NCBI GenBank assembly: GCA_016719855.1
Contig: JADJYH010000025.1
Span: 1-64,000 of the forward strand
Reading direction: 5' to 3'
DNA: 64,000 bases
DNA from: Saprospiraceae bacterium
Lineage (GTDB): Bacteria; Bacteroidota; Bacteroidia; Chitinophagales; Saprospiraceae
Shown: positions 26,190 to 34,567 of the stretch, in pieces
How the letters are laid out: each line of letters opens with the position of its first letter
Position numbering within the stretch: the first letter of the stretch is position 1
Made by a program: the position numbers and the translations under genes
Notes under the pieces: generated by a model
Told to the model about the DNA's origin: nothing
Databases searched by the model: none
Seen by the model: only the letters and a program-made list of their open reading frames with translations

Positions 26190-26896
26190 TGAAGAAGTTG
26201 GGATATACCTCTCTGATAATCAATGCGTTGGTAATCATTGTGCTCGCCATCGCCCTCCATCGTTACGGTGGCTGGCGCAACCTCTGGGCAAAAGTCAACA
26301 GCCGGGGTATCGAGAAAACCTATTTTCATCGCAAAAACCTTTTTGAAATGCTACCTCCTAAAGATGGGGCCATCGTGTTTCTCGGCAACAGCATTACCGC
26401 CGGGTGCGAGTGGTCGGAACTGTTCAACAACCCAAAAATATTGAACCGGGGCATCCCAGGTGACCACTGCGACGGGATGCTGGAACGGCTGGACGAAGTG
26501 TTGCGCCACCGTCCTTCGAAAATTTTTCTGATGGCTGGGATAAACGACCTGGCCTTCCTCCCTCCCTCCAAGGTTTGGCTAAAGTACGAGCGGCTCGTTG
26601 AGGCTATTTTGACCAAATCACCTTCTACCACGCTGTACCTCCAAAGTGTGCTACCGGTCAACAACATCGTTAGCCCAACCACCGTGGACAACGACGACGT
26701 GCAGGCGCTCAACGAGAAAATCAAGCAATTTGCGCAAGCAAAAAACCTAATTTTCATTGATTTGTATGGGGCGATGAAGGATTTGGACGGAAATTTGGAT
26801 GCTGCCTACACCCAAGATGGTGTACACTTGAACGGGGCGGCCTACCTGAAATGGAAGGCAGTGATTAATGGAGAATTGAAAAGAAATGATTTTTAA
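26189..26896 (+). CDS. SGNH/GDSL-family hydrolase with N-terminal membrane anchor
   Basis: The 235-residue product has one N-terminal hydrophobic helix (INALVIIVLAIALHRYGGW) and a periplasmic SGNH domain. Block I is IVFLGNSITAGCEW with Ser nucleophile, block II Gly in NRGIPGDHCDGML, block III Asn in MAGINDLAFL, and block V Asp-His in YTQDGVHLNGAAYLKW. All four catalytic positions are present. It resembles PAF-acetylhydrolase-like acyl esterases. Placed just before an MBOAT acyltransferase (11-nt overlap), it may transfer or remove acetyl groups on the polysaccharide. Confidence 0.9.
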   Translation: MKKLGYTSLIINALVIIVLAIALHRYGGWRNLWAKVNSRGIEKTYFHRKNLFEMLPPKDGAIVFLGNSITAGCEWSELFNNPKILNRGIPGDHCDGMLERLDEVLRHRPSKIFLMAGINDLAFLPPSKVWLKYERLVEAILTKSPSTTLYLQSVLPVNNIVSPTTVDNDDVQALNEKIKQFAQAKNLIFIDLYGAMKDLDGNLDAAYTQDGVHLNGAAYLKWKAVINGELKRNDF

Positions 26897-28314
26897 CAGC
26901 CTTACATTCCTAACATTCATTGGGATTTTCCTGCCTGTTTATTTCATGTTGAAGGGCAAGGCCAGGCTGTTATGGAGCCTCGTCGGCAGCTACATTTTTT
27001 ATGGTTGGTGGGACTGGCGGTTTCTCAGCCTAATCTTCCTCTCCACGATAGTGGATTATTGGCTTGGCCTAAAAATTGACCAGGAACATGATGACAAAGC
27101 CCGGTACCGGATGCTGGTTCTGAGTTGCGTACTGAACTTATCTTTTCTCGGTTTTTTTAAATATTTTGACTTTTTCATCACCTCGTTTGCGGAGATGTTG
27201 ACCTCGCTTGGGCTTCATGCAAACGTTCACACATTGGGGATTATCCTTCCGGTGGGCATTTCGTTTTACACTTTCCAGAGCATGAGCTACACGATTGACG
27301 TGTACCGCCGCCACCTAAAACCTGAGCCAAACTTCCTTCGCTATGCAACTTTCGTTGCTTTTTGGCCACAATTGGTGGCTGGTCCGATCGTGCGTGCAAG
27401 CGATTTTTTGCCCCAATTCCAAAAGGACCACGAATTCAACTGGGACAGAATAATATCAGGCACTGGCCGAGTGCTCTGGGGGTTTTTCAAAAAATGCGCT
27501 GTGGCGGACTCGCTTGCCCCATTCGTTGACCAGGTATTTGCCGAGCCAAATGCATTTTCGAGCATCAACCTACTTATCGGCGTCATCTTCTACTCGTTCC
27601 AGATTTACTGCGATTTTTCGGGATACTCGGACATAGCCATTGGGTTCGCTCGCATCCTCGGCTTCGATTTCAACGAGAATTTTCGGACGCCCTATTTCAG
27701 CCAAAACTTCAGCGAGTTCTGGTCTCGGTGGCATATCTCGCTGTCGAGCTGGCTACGTGACTACCTCTACATCCCGCTTGGCGGCAACCGCAACGGCAAA
27801 TTTGCCACCTACAAAAACAACATGCTGACTATGCTACTCGGCGGTCTTTGGCACGGTGCTAACTGGACATTCGTGTTCTGGGGGTTTTCTTCGTGGGGCT
27901 TACCTGATTGCGCAGCGGCAATTGGGGAAGCCATTTGGCAAGGTGATGAATGGACTGCGTTTCCCCAACCCAATAAAAGTCGGCGTGAATATCACCCTGA
28001 CCTACTTTTTCACCTGCCTTGCTTGGATTTTCTTTCGCAGTCCCACCTTTGGCAAGGCTACGGACGTGATTTCGGGCATTGTGGGGATGGAAGGGTTTAG
28101 CTTCGTGAACGTGATGAACAAGTTTACGGTGATGAAGGGCGCACTGCTGATTGGAATCTTGTTGACGGTGGAAATAACGAACCTCAAGATGAACTGGAAC
28201 GGATTGGCTTTCAAAAACCCGGCATTTAGGATTGCTGCCTATGCCATGTTGCTTTGGCTGATTGCGTTTTTTGGGTCGTTTGGGAGCGGGTCGTTTATTT
28301 ATTTTCAGTTTTAA
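26886..28314 (+). CDS. MBOAT-family O-acyltransferase, AlgI-like (frame break)
   Basis: AlgI-type proteins pass acetyl groups across the inner membrane for polysaccharide O-acetylation. The product of about 475 residues has many helices and the MBOAT motifs LPVGISFYTFQSMSYTID, FWPQLVAGPIVRASDFLPQ, FCDFSGYSD-type (YCDFSGYSDIAIGFARILG), FWSRWHISLSSWLRDYLYIP and the catalytic His in LLGGLWHGANWTF. The frame breaks at a T4 run (27885-27888); removing one T gives FWGFLRGAYLIAQ and continues to 28314. With SGNH proteins on both sides, an alginate-like acetylation module is likely. Confidence 0.9.
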
Positions 28315-28323
28315 AAAGTCCCA

Positions 28324-29223
28324 ATGAAAAAAGCTTACTGGATATTCGCCCTTATCGGACTCGCCTTGTTGGGCGACCGCCTTGGTGGAATGGTTTTGTC
28401 AAAAATAACGGAGGAAAGCCAATTCCGCTACTCACGTTTGTATGGAGACAAGGTGGACAGTGACATCCTTTTCGTTGGAAATTCAAGAGGATTGAGTTTT
28501 TTTCAACCCTATGTTGAAGAAAAAACAGGACTTTCCACGGCCAACTTGAGCTATAATGGAATGCCCATTGACTTGGCAGTATCGCTCGTCGAAGATTACC
28601 TCGACCGCCAGCAACCGCCCAAGGTAATGGTCATGGACATCTCGCTGATGGACAGCCTACGTATGGACAACAAGCTTGCCACCCAGTTTAACCACTATTC
28701 GCCTTACTCCGAACGGCTTTCCGAATTGCTGAAAGATGGTGCGATAAACGACTACTACGCAGGTAAGGTCAGTCATCTTTATCGCTACAACAGCGAGGTT
28801 TTTCAGCGGACATTTTTTTATTGGAAAAAATCGGACAAAGACTGGCTGCTCGACCGGGTCATTTCACCCAGCATGGTCAGTGATGTGGAAAAGCAACAAA
28901 TACTGCGGTTCCATTACGACCAAAAAATGTTGGACAAACTGGCTGGGATGGTAAGTTACGCCACGCAAAAAGGCGTCAAAGTTGAGCTGGTGGTGAATCC
29001 CTATTTTCCCGCCTTCGTGCCGAAAATCGGCAACTTGGACAGCTTGATGGCTGACATAAACAAGGCTACCGGCCTCACTGTCAAAAACTTTGAAAATGCC
29101 GTGACAGAGACCGAAGCTTTTGGAGACTACCAGCACGTGAACAAGCAAGGTGCTCGGTTGTATTTGGACAAATTGATGGAGGCTGGTGTGCTTGAAACCC
29201 GTAGTGGTTTAAACCTGGATTGA
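28324..29223 (+). CDS. SGNH-like protein next to MBOAT (AlgJ/AlgX-like role inferred)
   Basis: The 299-residue product has an N-terminal signal anchor (AYWIFALIGLALLGDRLGGM) and a periplasmic domain. ILFVGNSRGLSFF looks like SGNH block I with the Ser in GNSRG, and DYQHVNKQGARLYLDKL looks like block V with its His (Asp nearby). The middle has KVMVMDISLMDS and LVVNPYFPAF. Proteins of this kind often sit behind MBOAT acyltransferases and complete acetyl transfer in the periplasm. It starts 10 nt after the MBOAT gene. Assignment rests on context and weak motifs. Confidence 0.65.
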   Translation: MKKAYWIFALIGLALLGDRLGGMVLSKITEESQFRYSRLYGDKVDSDILFVGNSRGLSFFQPYVEEKTGLSTANLSYNGMPIDLAVSLVEDYLDRQQPPKVMVMDISLMDSLRMDNKLATQFNHYSPYSERLSELLKDGAINDYYAGKVSHLYRYNSEVFQRTFFYWKKSDKDWLLDRVISPSMVSDVEKQQILRFHYDQKMLDKLAGMVSYATQKGVKVELVVNPYFPAFVPKIGNLDSLMADINKATGLTVKNFENAVTETEAFGDYQHVNKQGARLYLDKLMEAGVLETRSGLNLD

Positions 29224-29225
29224 GC

Positions 29226-29977
29226 CTATTTTTTGAATCGCTCCCCTGCACGTTTAGCACTTTCCCACTTGATGCCAATTATTTCTTCCAATTCAATAAT
29301 GGCAAGTTGGATTTCTGTTTCGGCGGCCATGCGTTTTTCCTGCGCATTGTTGAATGACTCTGAGGCACGTAGCATGTCCTCCATTTCGAGGTCGGCGTTT
29401 TTGAAGCGTTGCTGTGAAATTTGATAAACATTGCGGGTGTCCTCCTCAGCATTGGTGCGTATTTTCAGCGTTTCAATGGAGAGCAAAAGTTTGCGGTAGC
29501 GAGCAAGCGTTTCTGCCCTGATTTTCATCTTGTGCTGGTTGGCTTCCATATCTGAAATGAGGACGTCCACTTCTTCTATTTCCCTTTTCTTTTTGTTGGT
29601 GGTAAAACTACCGAGACTAACACCGGCGGTTAATTGGTAGAGTGGATAGAGGACAAGGTTGTCCGGGCTGGGCTGTAATACGTTTGAAAGGCTGACTTCG
29701 TTGATGTTGAAACCAAATTGCACTTCGTTCATCCAGTCCATTCGCTGCAGTTCAACTTCCTTTTTTCCTTTGTCTTCTCGTATTCAAGAATCTTTGTTTC
29801 AGGGCTGTTCATCCATGCTAGTTGAACTAGATAATCTTCAAAAGAGGTAGGGCGCTGGCCTTCGGGTAGCACAATCTGAGTATAGTCTATTTGTGCATAC
29901 ACCAACTGTGGCAACGCAACTAGAACAAAAAATAGGACTAGATACCTGAAAATCAGAGAATTGTATAAATGGCTCAT
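29226..29977 (-). CDS. Short TolC-like outer-membrane protein (frame break)
   Basis: A signal peptide (LVLFFVLVALPQLVYAQ) precedes SFEDYLVQLAWMNSPETKIL, like the first helix of TolC-family channels. A missing A in the A7 run (29761-29766 on the plus strand) breaks the frame; restoration continues into QRMDWMNEVQFGFNINEV, PLYQLTAGVSLGSF and a long coiled-coil helix pair ending in ELEEIIGIKW. The total of about 250 residues is much shorter than the usual 420-480, equal to one of the two TolC repeats. It may be an incomplete relative. It is convergent with the polysaccharide operon. Confidence 0.6.
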
Positions 29978-30116
29978 TCAGATACGAATGGTTGTTGGAC
30001 TGACAATTTCAAAAAATTGCATTAGTCACAGGTTAATTAAACAATGAAAATCCAACAATCAGGCCATAGCGTGGGGGAGGAGAGAATAAAAGATTTGCCA
30101 AAACTACGGCAAAGCA

Positions 30117-30148
30117 TTTGTGTCTTAACCATTTTCCGCCTATTTTTG
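30117..30148 (+). promoter_or_regulatory. Promoter candidate for the NRPS/PKS gene
   Basis: TTTG (30117-30120) and TATTTTTG (30141-30148) are 20 nt apart, matching the Bacteroidota -33/-7 pair. Transcription would start near 30155, with a leader of about 185 nt before ATG 30340. The gap 29978-30339 contains no other feature I can support. Confidence 0.55.
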
Positions 30149-30339
30149 TACACTTATTTTAAACTCCCCGTACTTGGATACTTATTTGTAAGTGCTGACC
30201 GACTAAATGCATTTGAAATCTACTGGTTAGGATTTTAGCAACCGTAGAACGATTTAGAGTCTTCCAGAAATTCATTCCCCCCTTTTGAGTAGAACAAACA
30301 CTATGCAGGCTAACCATGCACTGCATTAAGCAAACCACT

Positions 30340-32205
30340 ATGAACGAAAACAAACACGTATCGAGCGTCCTGACGTTTCCATCCGATACCTGTCTGCATG
30401 AAATTTTTCAGCGGGAAGTCCTCCGTTGCCCTGACGCAACTGCGCTCGTATTTGGTTCAGCATCAATGACTTATGCGGAACTCGATGACAGCTCCACTCA
30501 ACTCGCATACCAACTCGTCAAACTCGGCATCCAGTCAGAAGACTTCGTCGCCATCTACTTGGAGCGTTCCTTCGAGATGATAATTGGCATCTTCGGCATC
30601 CTGAAAGCTGGCGGCGCCTACGTGCCCATTGACGTTGATTATCCCACCGACCGCATGGCCTTCATGGTAGAAGATTGCGCAGCAAAAGTCATCCTGACGC
30701 AAAGCCATTTAGTGAAAAACCTGCCCAACACCAACGCCAAAGTCATTTGCCTCGACCAGCCTCTGCCCGATATTCACCCTTCACCCTTCATCATTCATCA
30801 TTCAACGAATCTGGCCTACATGATTTACACCTCCGGCTCCACCGGAAAGCCAAAGGGCTGCATGATTACCCACGAAAACCTTTGCAACCAACTCGAAGGC
30901 CAGCAAGCCATTGCCCCAGAGCCTATCGGTGCAATGATGCTCACCTGTTCCATCAGTTTCGACGTTTCGGTGCTGACCATTTTCTGGACACTACTACAAG
31001 GCGCGCCCCTTGTTTTGCCCCATCAGGGCGAAGAAAAAGACATGGCGCAACTTGCTGATACTATTTACAAAAACCAGGTAACACACATTCTCACGCTGCC
31101 TTCGCTGTACACGCTACTGCTCGAACAGGCACCCGCCCACAAGCTGCAAAGCCTGAAATTGGTCAACGTCAGCGGCGAGGTATGCCCAACTTCACTGGCG
31201 CAAAAACACGAGCAAGTCATTCCGAACGGACAACTTTACAACCTCTACGGCCCCACCGAAGCTACGGTGAATTGCACCTATTTCACTTTCCCCAAAGGTT
31301 TCAACGAGCCAAAAGCGCCCATTGGAATCCCCATCTTGAACTACGAGATTTTCATTTTGGATTCCAACATGCAGGAAGTGCCACGAGGCGAGGTCGGAGA
31401 GATTTACATCGGCGGCACCAAGCCCGTCGTAGGCCGTGGATACTGGAACCGCCCTGAATTGACCGCCGAAAGATTTATTTACGATTTACGATTTACGATT
31501 TACGATTTGGGGCCGCAGGAAAATCGTCAATCGTCAATCGTCAATCGTAAATTATACAAGACCGGTGACCTCGCTCGTTGGCAGTCCGATGGCAATATCG
31601 AGTTCCTTGGCCGCTCCGATTTTCAAGTCAAGTTTCGAGGCTACCGCATCGAGTTGGGGGAAATCGAGACCGGCATCGCCAACCATCCCGCTGTGCGGGA
31701 AACGGTCGTGGTTTTGAAAAACCAGCATGTTGTAAACGAAGGCAAATTGGTGGCGTACATAGTTCATAATCAAGGACTTGCACTGACCGTGAGTGAGTTG
31801 CGGGACTTCCTTTCGGAAAGTTTGCCGGAGTACATGCTGCCGTCGCATTTTGTTTTTTTGGAGAAAATCCCATTGACCACCAACGGAAAAATTGACCGAA
31901 AAGCACTGCCCGAACCTGGAGGCGATCGCCCAGAACTTGACCAAGCTTTTGAAGCTCCACAGAGCGACTTGGAAAAGCTTATCGCTGAACGCTGGGAAGA
32001 ACTGTTGCAAATCAGCCCCATCGGTCGCCATGACAAGTTCTTTGAACTTGGTGGCAACAGTATCCAAGCTGCTCGCTTCATTGGCGGACTGATGACGGCT
32101 TGCGAAGCCAGCATTTTCATCACCACCATTTTGACCATCCCACCGTGGCGGGCTACGCTGCTTTTTTTGAAAAAAACTACGCAAACCTCCTGCCGAGGTT
32201 GTTAA
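30340..32205 (+). CDS. NRPS/PKS megasynthase, loading module A-PCP
   Basis: This first segment activates an amino or aryl acid and loads it on a carrier. Adenylation motifs are clear: A1/A2 (TYAELDDSSTQLAYQL, LKAGGAYVPIDVDYP), A3 YTSGSTGKPKG, A4 FDVSV, A5 LYNLYGPTEAT, A7 YKTGDLARW, A8 GRSDFQVKFRGYRIELGEIE, A10 NGKIDRKAL. The PCP follows with FFELGGNSIQAARFIG, Ser present. No condensation domain precedes, so it is a starter module. Heptamer arrays lie before A3 and before A7. At 32129-32132 a T is missing; the frame then continues as FDHPTVAGYAAFFEKNY toward the sulfotransferase. ATG 30340 is preferred to 30316. This and the following segments to 42073 seem to be one gene. Confidence 0.88.
   Translation: MNENKHVSSVLTFPSDTCLHEIFQREVLRCPDATALVFGSASMTYAELDDSSTQLAYQLVKLGIQSEDFVAIYLERSFEMIIGIFGILKAGGAYVPIDVDYPTDRMAFMVEDCAAKVILTQSHLVKNLPNTNAKVICLDQPLPDIHPSPFIIHHSTNLAYMIYTSGSTGKPKGCMITHENLCNQLEGQQAIAPEPIGAMMLTCSISFDVSVLTIFWTLLQGAPLVLPHQGEEKDMAQLADTIYKNQVTHILTLPSLYTLLLEQAPAHKLQSLKLVNVSGEVCPTSLAQKHEQVIPNGQLYNLYGPTEATVNCTYFTFPKGFNEPKAPIGIPILNYEIFILDSNMQEVPRGEVGEIYIGGTKPVVGRGYWNRPELTAERFIYDLRFTIYDLGPQENRQSSIVNRKLYKTGDLARWQSDGNIEFLGRSDFQVKFRGYRIELGEIETGIANHPAVRETVVVLKNQHVVNEGKLVAYIVHNQGLALTVSELRDFLSESLPEYMLPSHFVFLEKIPLTTNGKIDRKALPEPGGDRPELDQAFEAPQSDLEKLIAERWEELLQISPIGRHDKFFELGGNSIQAARFIGGLMTACEASIFITTILTIPPWRATLLFLKKTTQTSCRGC
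30773..30807 (+). repeat. Five-heptamer TTCAYCM array before motif A3 (first A domain)
   Basis: Units TTCACCC, TTCACCC, TTCATCA, TTCATCA, TTCAACG are read in frame as part of the loop preceding AYMIYTSGSTG. The unit matches the typA leader array. Confidence 0.75.
31477..31552 (+). repeat. Long in-frame heptamer hairpin before motif A7
   Basis: A 32-nt arm of ATTTACG units (31477-31508), a 12-nt loop and a 32-nt arm of AATCGTC units (31521-31552) are reverse complements except at three positions, one per unit. They encode the insert between AERF and LYKTGDL. A fully complementary left arm would contain TGA in frame. Confidence 0.88.
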
Positions 32206-32290
32206 AAACAACTGTCAACTTTTATAATCCTACGACAGCGGGAGCGGTTGAAAACAGCCGCTCCCAAGATTTTGACAAAGTTGTTGACGC

Positions 32291-32323
32291 AGGTTTACTA
32301 AACTTTAAAAGTTTAGTAAACCT
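32291..32323 (+). repeat. Perfect in-frame hairpin after the PCP
   Basis: AGGTTTACTAAACTTT faces its exact complement across a single base, giving a 33-nt palindrome (11 codons) in the PCP-sulfotransferase linker. Confidence 0.85.
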
Positions 32324-32377
32324 AACACCTGCCGACATTGACCATTTCAAATCCGTTATCCCAAAGCACCTGCCAAC

Positions 32378-32409
32378 AATCGTCAATCGTCAATCGCCAA
32401 TCGTCAATT
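32378..32409 (+). repeat. AATCGTC heptamer array before the sulfotransferase domain
   Basis: Four units (AATCGTC twice, AATCGCC, AATCGTC) plus AATT lie directly before the sulfotransferase start PAPIFILAP. Confidence 0.8.
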
Positions 32410-32455
32410 CACCTGCTCCCATTTTCATTCTTGCACCCCACGTTCCGGGACTACT

Positions 32456-34567
32456 TTGCTCCGAGTCATGCTCGCAGGGCATCCCGGTCTTTTTGCCTGC
32501 AACGAATTGCAACTACTTCATTTTGAGACACTTGCGGAACGAGCGGAAGCTTATCAGGGCAAATTTTCGCTTTGGTCGGAAGGCTTGGTACGGGCTGTGA
32601 TGGAGCTGAACGACTGCAATGCAGACGAGGCAAAACTGCTCCTCCACAATTTTGAAAAGCACGGGATGACTACCCGTGAAATGTTCGAGCAATTGCAAGA
32701 ATGGGTCGGCGAACGCCTCATTGTGGACAAATCGCCGAGCTACGTCCTCGACGAAGCGGCGCTTGAAAAAGCGGTGGCCGACTTCCCCAACGCCCGTTTT
32801 ATCCACCTCGTGCGGCATCCGTACAGCATGGTGAAATCGTTCGAGAAGTACCACATGGACCAGGTGCTGTACCTACACCCCCATGATTACAACCCCCGGC
32901 AGCTCGGCGAGCTTGTGTGGCTCGAAAGCCAACGAAATGCGGTTGATTTTTTGAAAAAAATGCCCGCCAACCAGCAGTTCCGAATGGTGTACGAGGATTT
33001 GGTAAAAACCCCCGAAACCGTCATGCGGGCCATGTGTGAGGCGCTTGAAATCCCTTTCCACGAGGGCTTGCTCAATCCCTACCAGGATTTGGACAAGAAA
33101 ATGACCGACGGCATTTACGAAAACAGCCGCTCGATGGGCGACACCCATTTTGACCAAAAGAAAAAAATAGACGCTGGAAAAGCAGAAGATTGGAAGGGCG
33201 TGTTGGAGGATAATTTTCTTTCTGATGAAACTTGGGAAGTTGCGCAATCGCTTGGTTATGAGCCAATTATTGAAAAATTATCAATTCCGTCAGTTACCCA
33301 ATCCGAATTCCGAAATCCGAAATCCGAAATCGCAATAATCGGCATGTCCTGCCGCCTCCCCGGTGCAAACAATATCGAGGAGTTTTGGCAAAACCTTGTG
33401 GATGGCAAAGATGTCAGTCACCTCGTCACCGACGCAGACCTTGAGGCTGAGGGAATCCGCAATCCGCAATCCGCAATCCGCAATCGGGTAAATCGTACTT
33501 ACGCCCTCGACAACCCCTACGCCTTCGACGCAGCCTTCTTCGGCTACCAGCCCCGTGAGGCAGAGATGATGGACCCGCAGCACCGCATTTTCCTCGAAAC
33601 CGCCTACGAGGCGCTCGAATCGGCAGGTTACGACTCCAGCCGTTTTGAGGGAAATATCGGCGTGTTTGGTGGGGTAGCACGGAACACATACGCCCTCAAT
33701 AACTTGTTGACCAACAAGGAGTTACTGGAAAAAAGCGGCGGCTGGTACCAAGAAATGCTTGCTTCCGACACCACCTTCAGCATCAGCCGGGTGGCATACA
33801 AACTCAACCTTCGTGGCCCCGCTGTCAACGTCCAAACTGCCTGTTCAACGGGCGGAGTAGCAGTGCATCTTGCCTGCCAAAGCCTCCTTGCTGGCGACAG
33901 CGACATGGTCATCGTTGGCGGGGGCAGGGTACAAGCGCCCGTCCTCGGTGGCTACGAGCATATCGAAGGCGGCCCAATGTCTGCCGACGGCTACTGCCGT
34001 GCCTTCGATGCCAATGCCAATGGCATGGTGCAGGGTCACGGCATGGCGATTTTGGTGCTCAAAAAATTGGACAAAGCCATCGAGGACGGCGACCATGTTT
34101 GGGCAGTCATCAAAGCGAGCGCCATCAACAACGACGGCTCAGACAAGACGGGCATCACGGCACCAAGTAGCAAGGGACAGGCCGCTGTCATCAAAAAAGC
34201 ACTCGAAAACGCAGGGCTGACAGGCGACCAAATTAGCTACGTGGAGACACATGGGACGGGCACTTTCATTGGCGACCCGATTGAAATTGCTGGTTTGATA
34301 GGCATGAGCGATTTGGACAAATCTTCAAGATTTGTCAAATCTCCTCATCCAGTTGGCTCGGTGAAAACCAACATCGGCCACTTGGACGCAGGTGCTTGCA
34401 TCGTCGGGATCATCAAAACAGCGCTGGCGCTCCACCACGAGCAGTTGCCTGCAACCCTGCATTTTGAAAAAAACAACCCGCAGATTGACTTCGAAAATTC
34501 GCCTTTTGAGGTGAATGCGAATTGCGCCCATGGAAACGTGGCGAACAAAAACGCTACGCTGGCGTGA
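32456..34567 (+). CDS. NRPS/PKS megasynthase, sulfotransferase and ketosynthase segment
   Basis: The sulfotransferase domain (from about 32420) uses PAPS. Its P-loop is split by a missing C in the C4 run at 32436-32439; restored it reads RSGTTLLRVMLAGHPG. The 3'-phosphate site FIHLVRHPYSMVKSF is intact. The ketosynthase starts at AIIGMSCRLPG and has the active Cys in VQTACSTGGVAVH, and His in VETHGTGTFIGDP and TNIGHLDAGA. The order PCP-sulfotransferase-KS is unusual: known ST domains in assembly lines are terminal (ST-TE of curacin type). Arrays lie just before the KS (33300) and within it (33454). The frame breaks near 34530 before the KS end. Confidence 0.85.
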   Translation: MLRVMLAGHPGLFACNELQLLHFETLAERAEAYQGKFSLWSEGLVRAVMELNDCNADEAKLLLHNFEKHGMTTREMFEQLQEWVGERLIVDKSPSYVLDEAALEKAVADFPNARFIHLVRHPYSMVKSFEKYHMDQVLYLHPHDYNPRQLGELVWLESQRNAVDFLKKMPANQQFRMVYEDLVKTPETVMRAMCEALEIPFHEGLLNPYQDLDKKMTDGIYENSRSMGDTHFDQKKKIDAGKAEDWKGVLEDNFLSDETWEVAQSLGYEPIIEKLSIPSVTQSEFRNPKSEIAIIGMSCRLPGANNIEEFWQNLVDGKDVSHLVTDADLEAEGIRNPQSAIRNRVNRTYALDNPYAFDAAFFGYQPREAEMMDPQHRIFLETAYEALESAGYDSSRFEGNIGVFGGVARNTYALNNLLTNKELLEKSGGWYQEMLASDTTFSISRVAYKLNLRGPAVNVQTACSTGGVAVHLACQSLLAGDSDMVIVGGGRVQAPVLGGYEHIEGGPMSADGYCRAFDANANGMVQGHGMAILVLKKLDKAIEDGDHVWAVIKASAINNDGSDKTGITAPSSKGQAAVIKKALENAGLTGDQISYVETHGTGTFIGDPIEIAGLIGMSDLDKSSRFVKSPHPVGSVKTNIGHLDAGACIVGIIKTALALHHEQLPATLHFEKNNPQIDFENSPFEVNANCAHGNVANKNATLA
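33300..33334 (+). repeat. Five-heptamer AATCCGA array at the KS N-terminus
   Basis: Units AATCCGA, ATTCCGA, AATCCGA, AATCCGA, AATCGCA end in the codons of the first KS strand (IAIIGMS). Confidence 0.82.
33454..33488 (+). repeat. Five-heptamer AATCCGC array inside the KS
   Basis: Four AATCCGC units and AATCGGG encode IRNPQSAIRNR in the loop before the conserved FDAAFFGYQPREAE stretch. Confidence 0.82.
34310..34341 (+). repeat. In-frame hairpin inside the KS
   Basis: GACAAATCT (34316-34324) and AGATTTGTC (34328-34336) form a 9-bp stem with a 3-nt loop, extended by ATTTG/CAAAT with a one-base bulge. It lies between the DPIE motif and the GSVKTNIGHL motif. Confidence 0.7.

Noticed and set aside
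29226..29977. Full-length TolC efflux channel
   Set aside because: Even after repair the product is only about 250 residues with one repeat half, and no pump genes are nearby.
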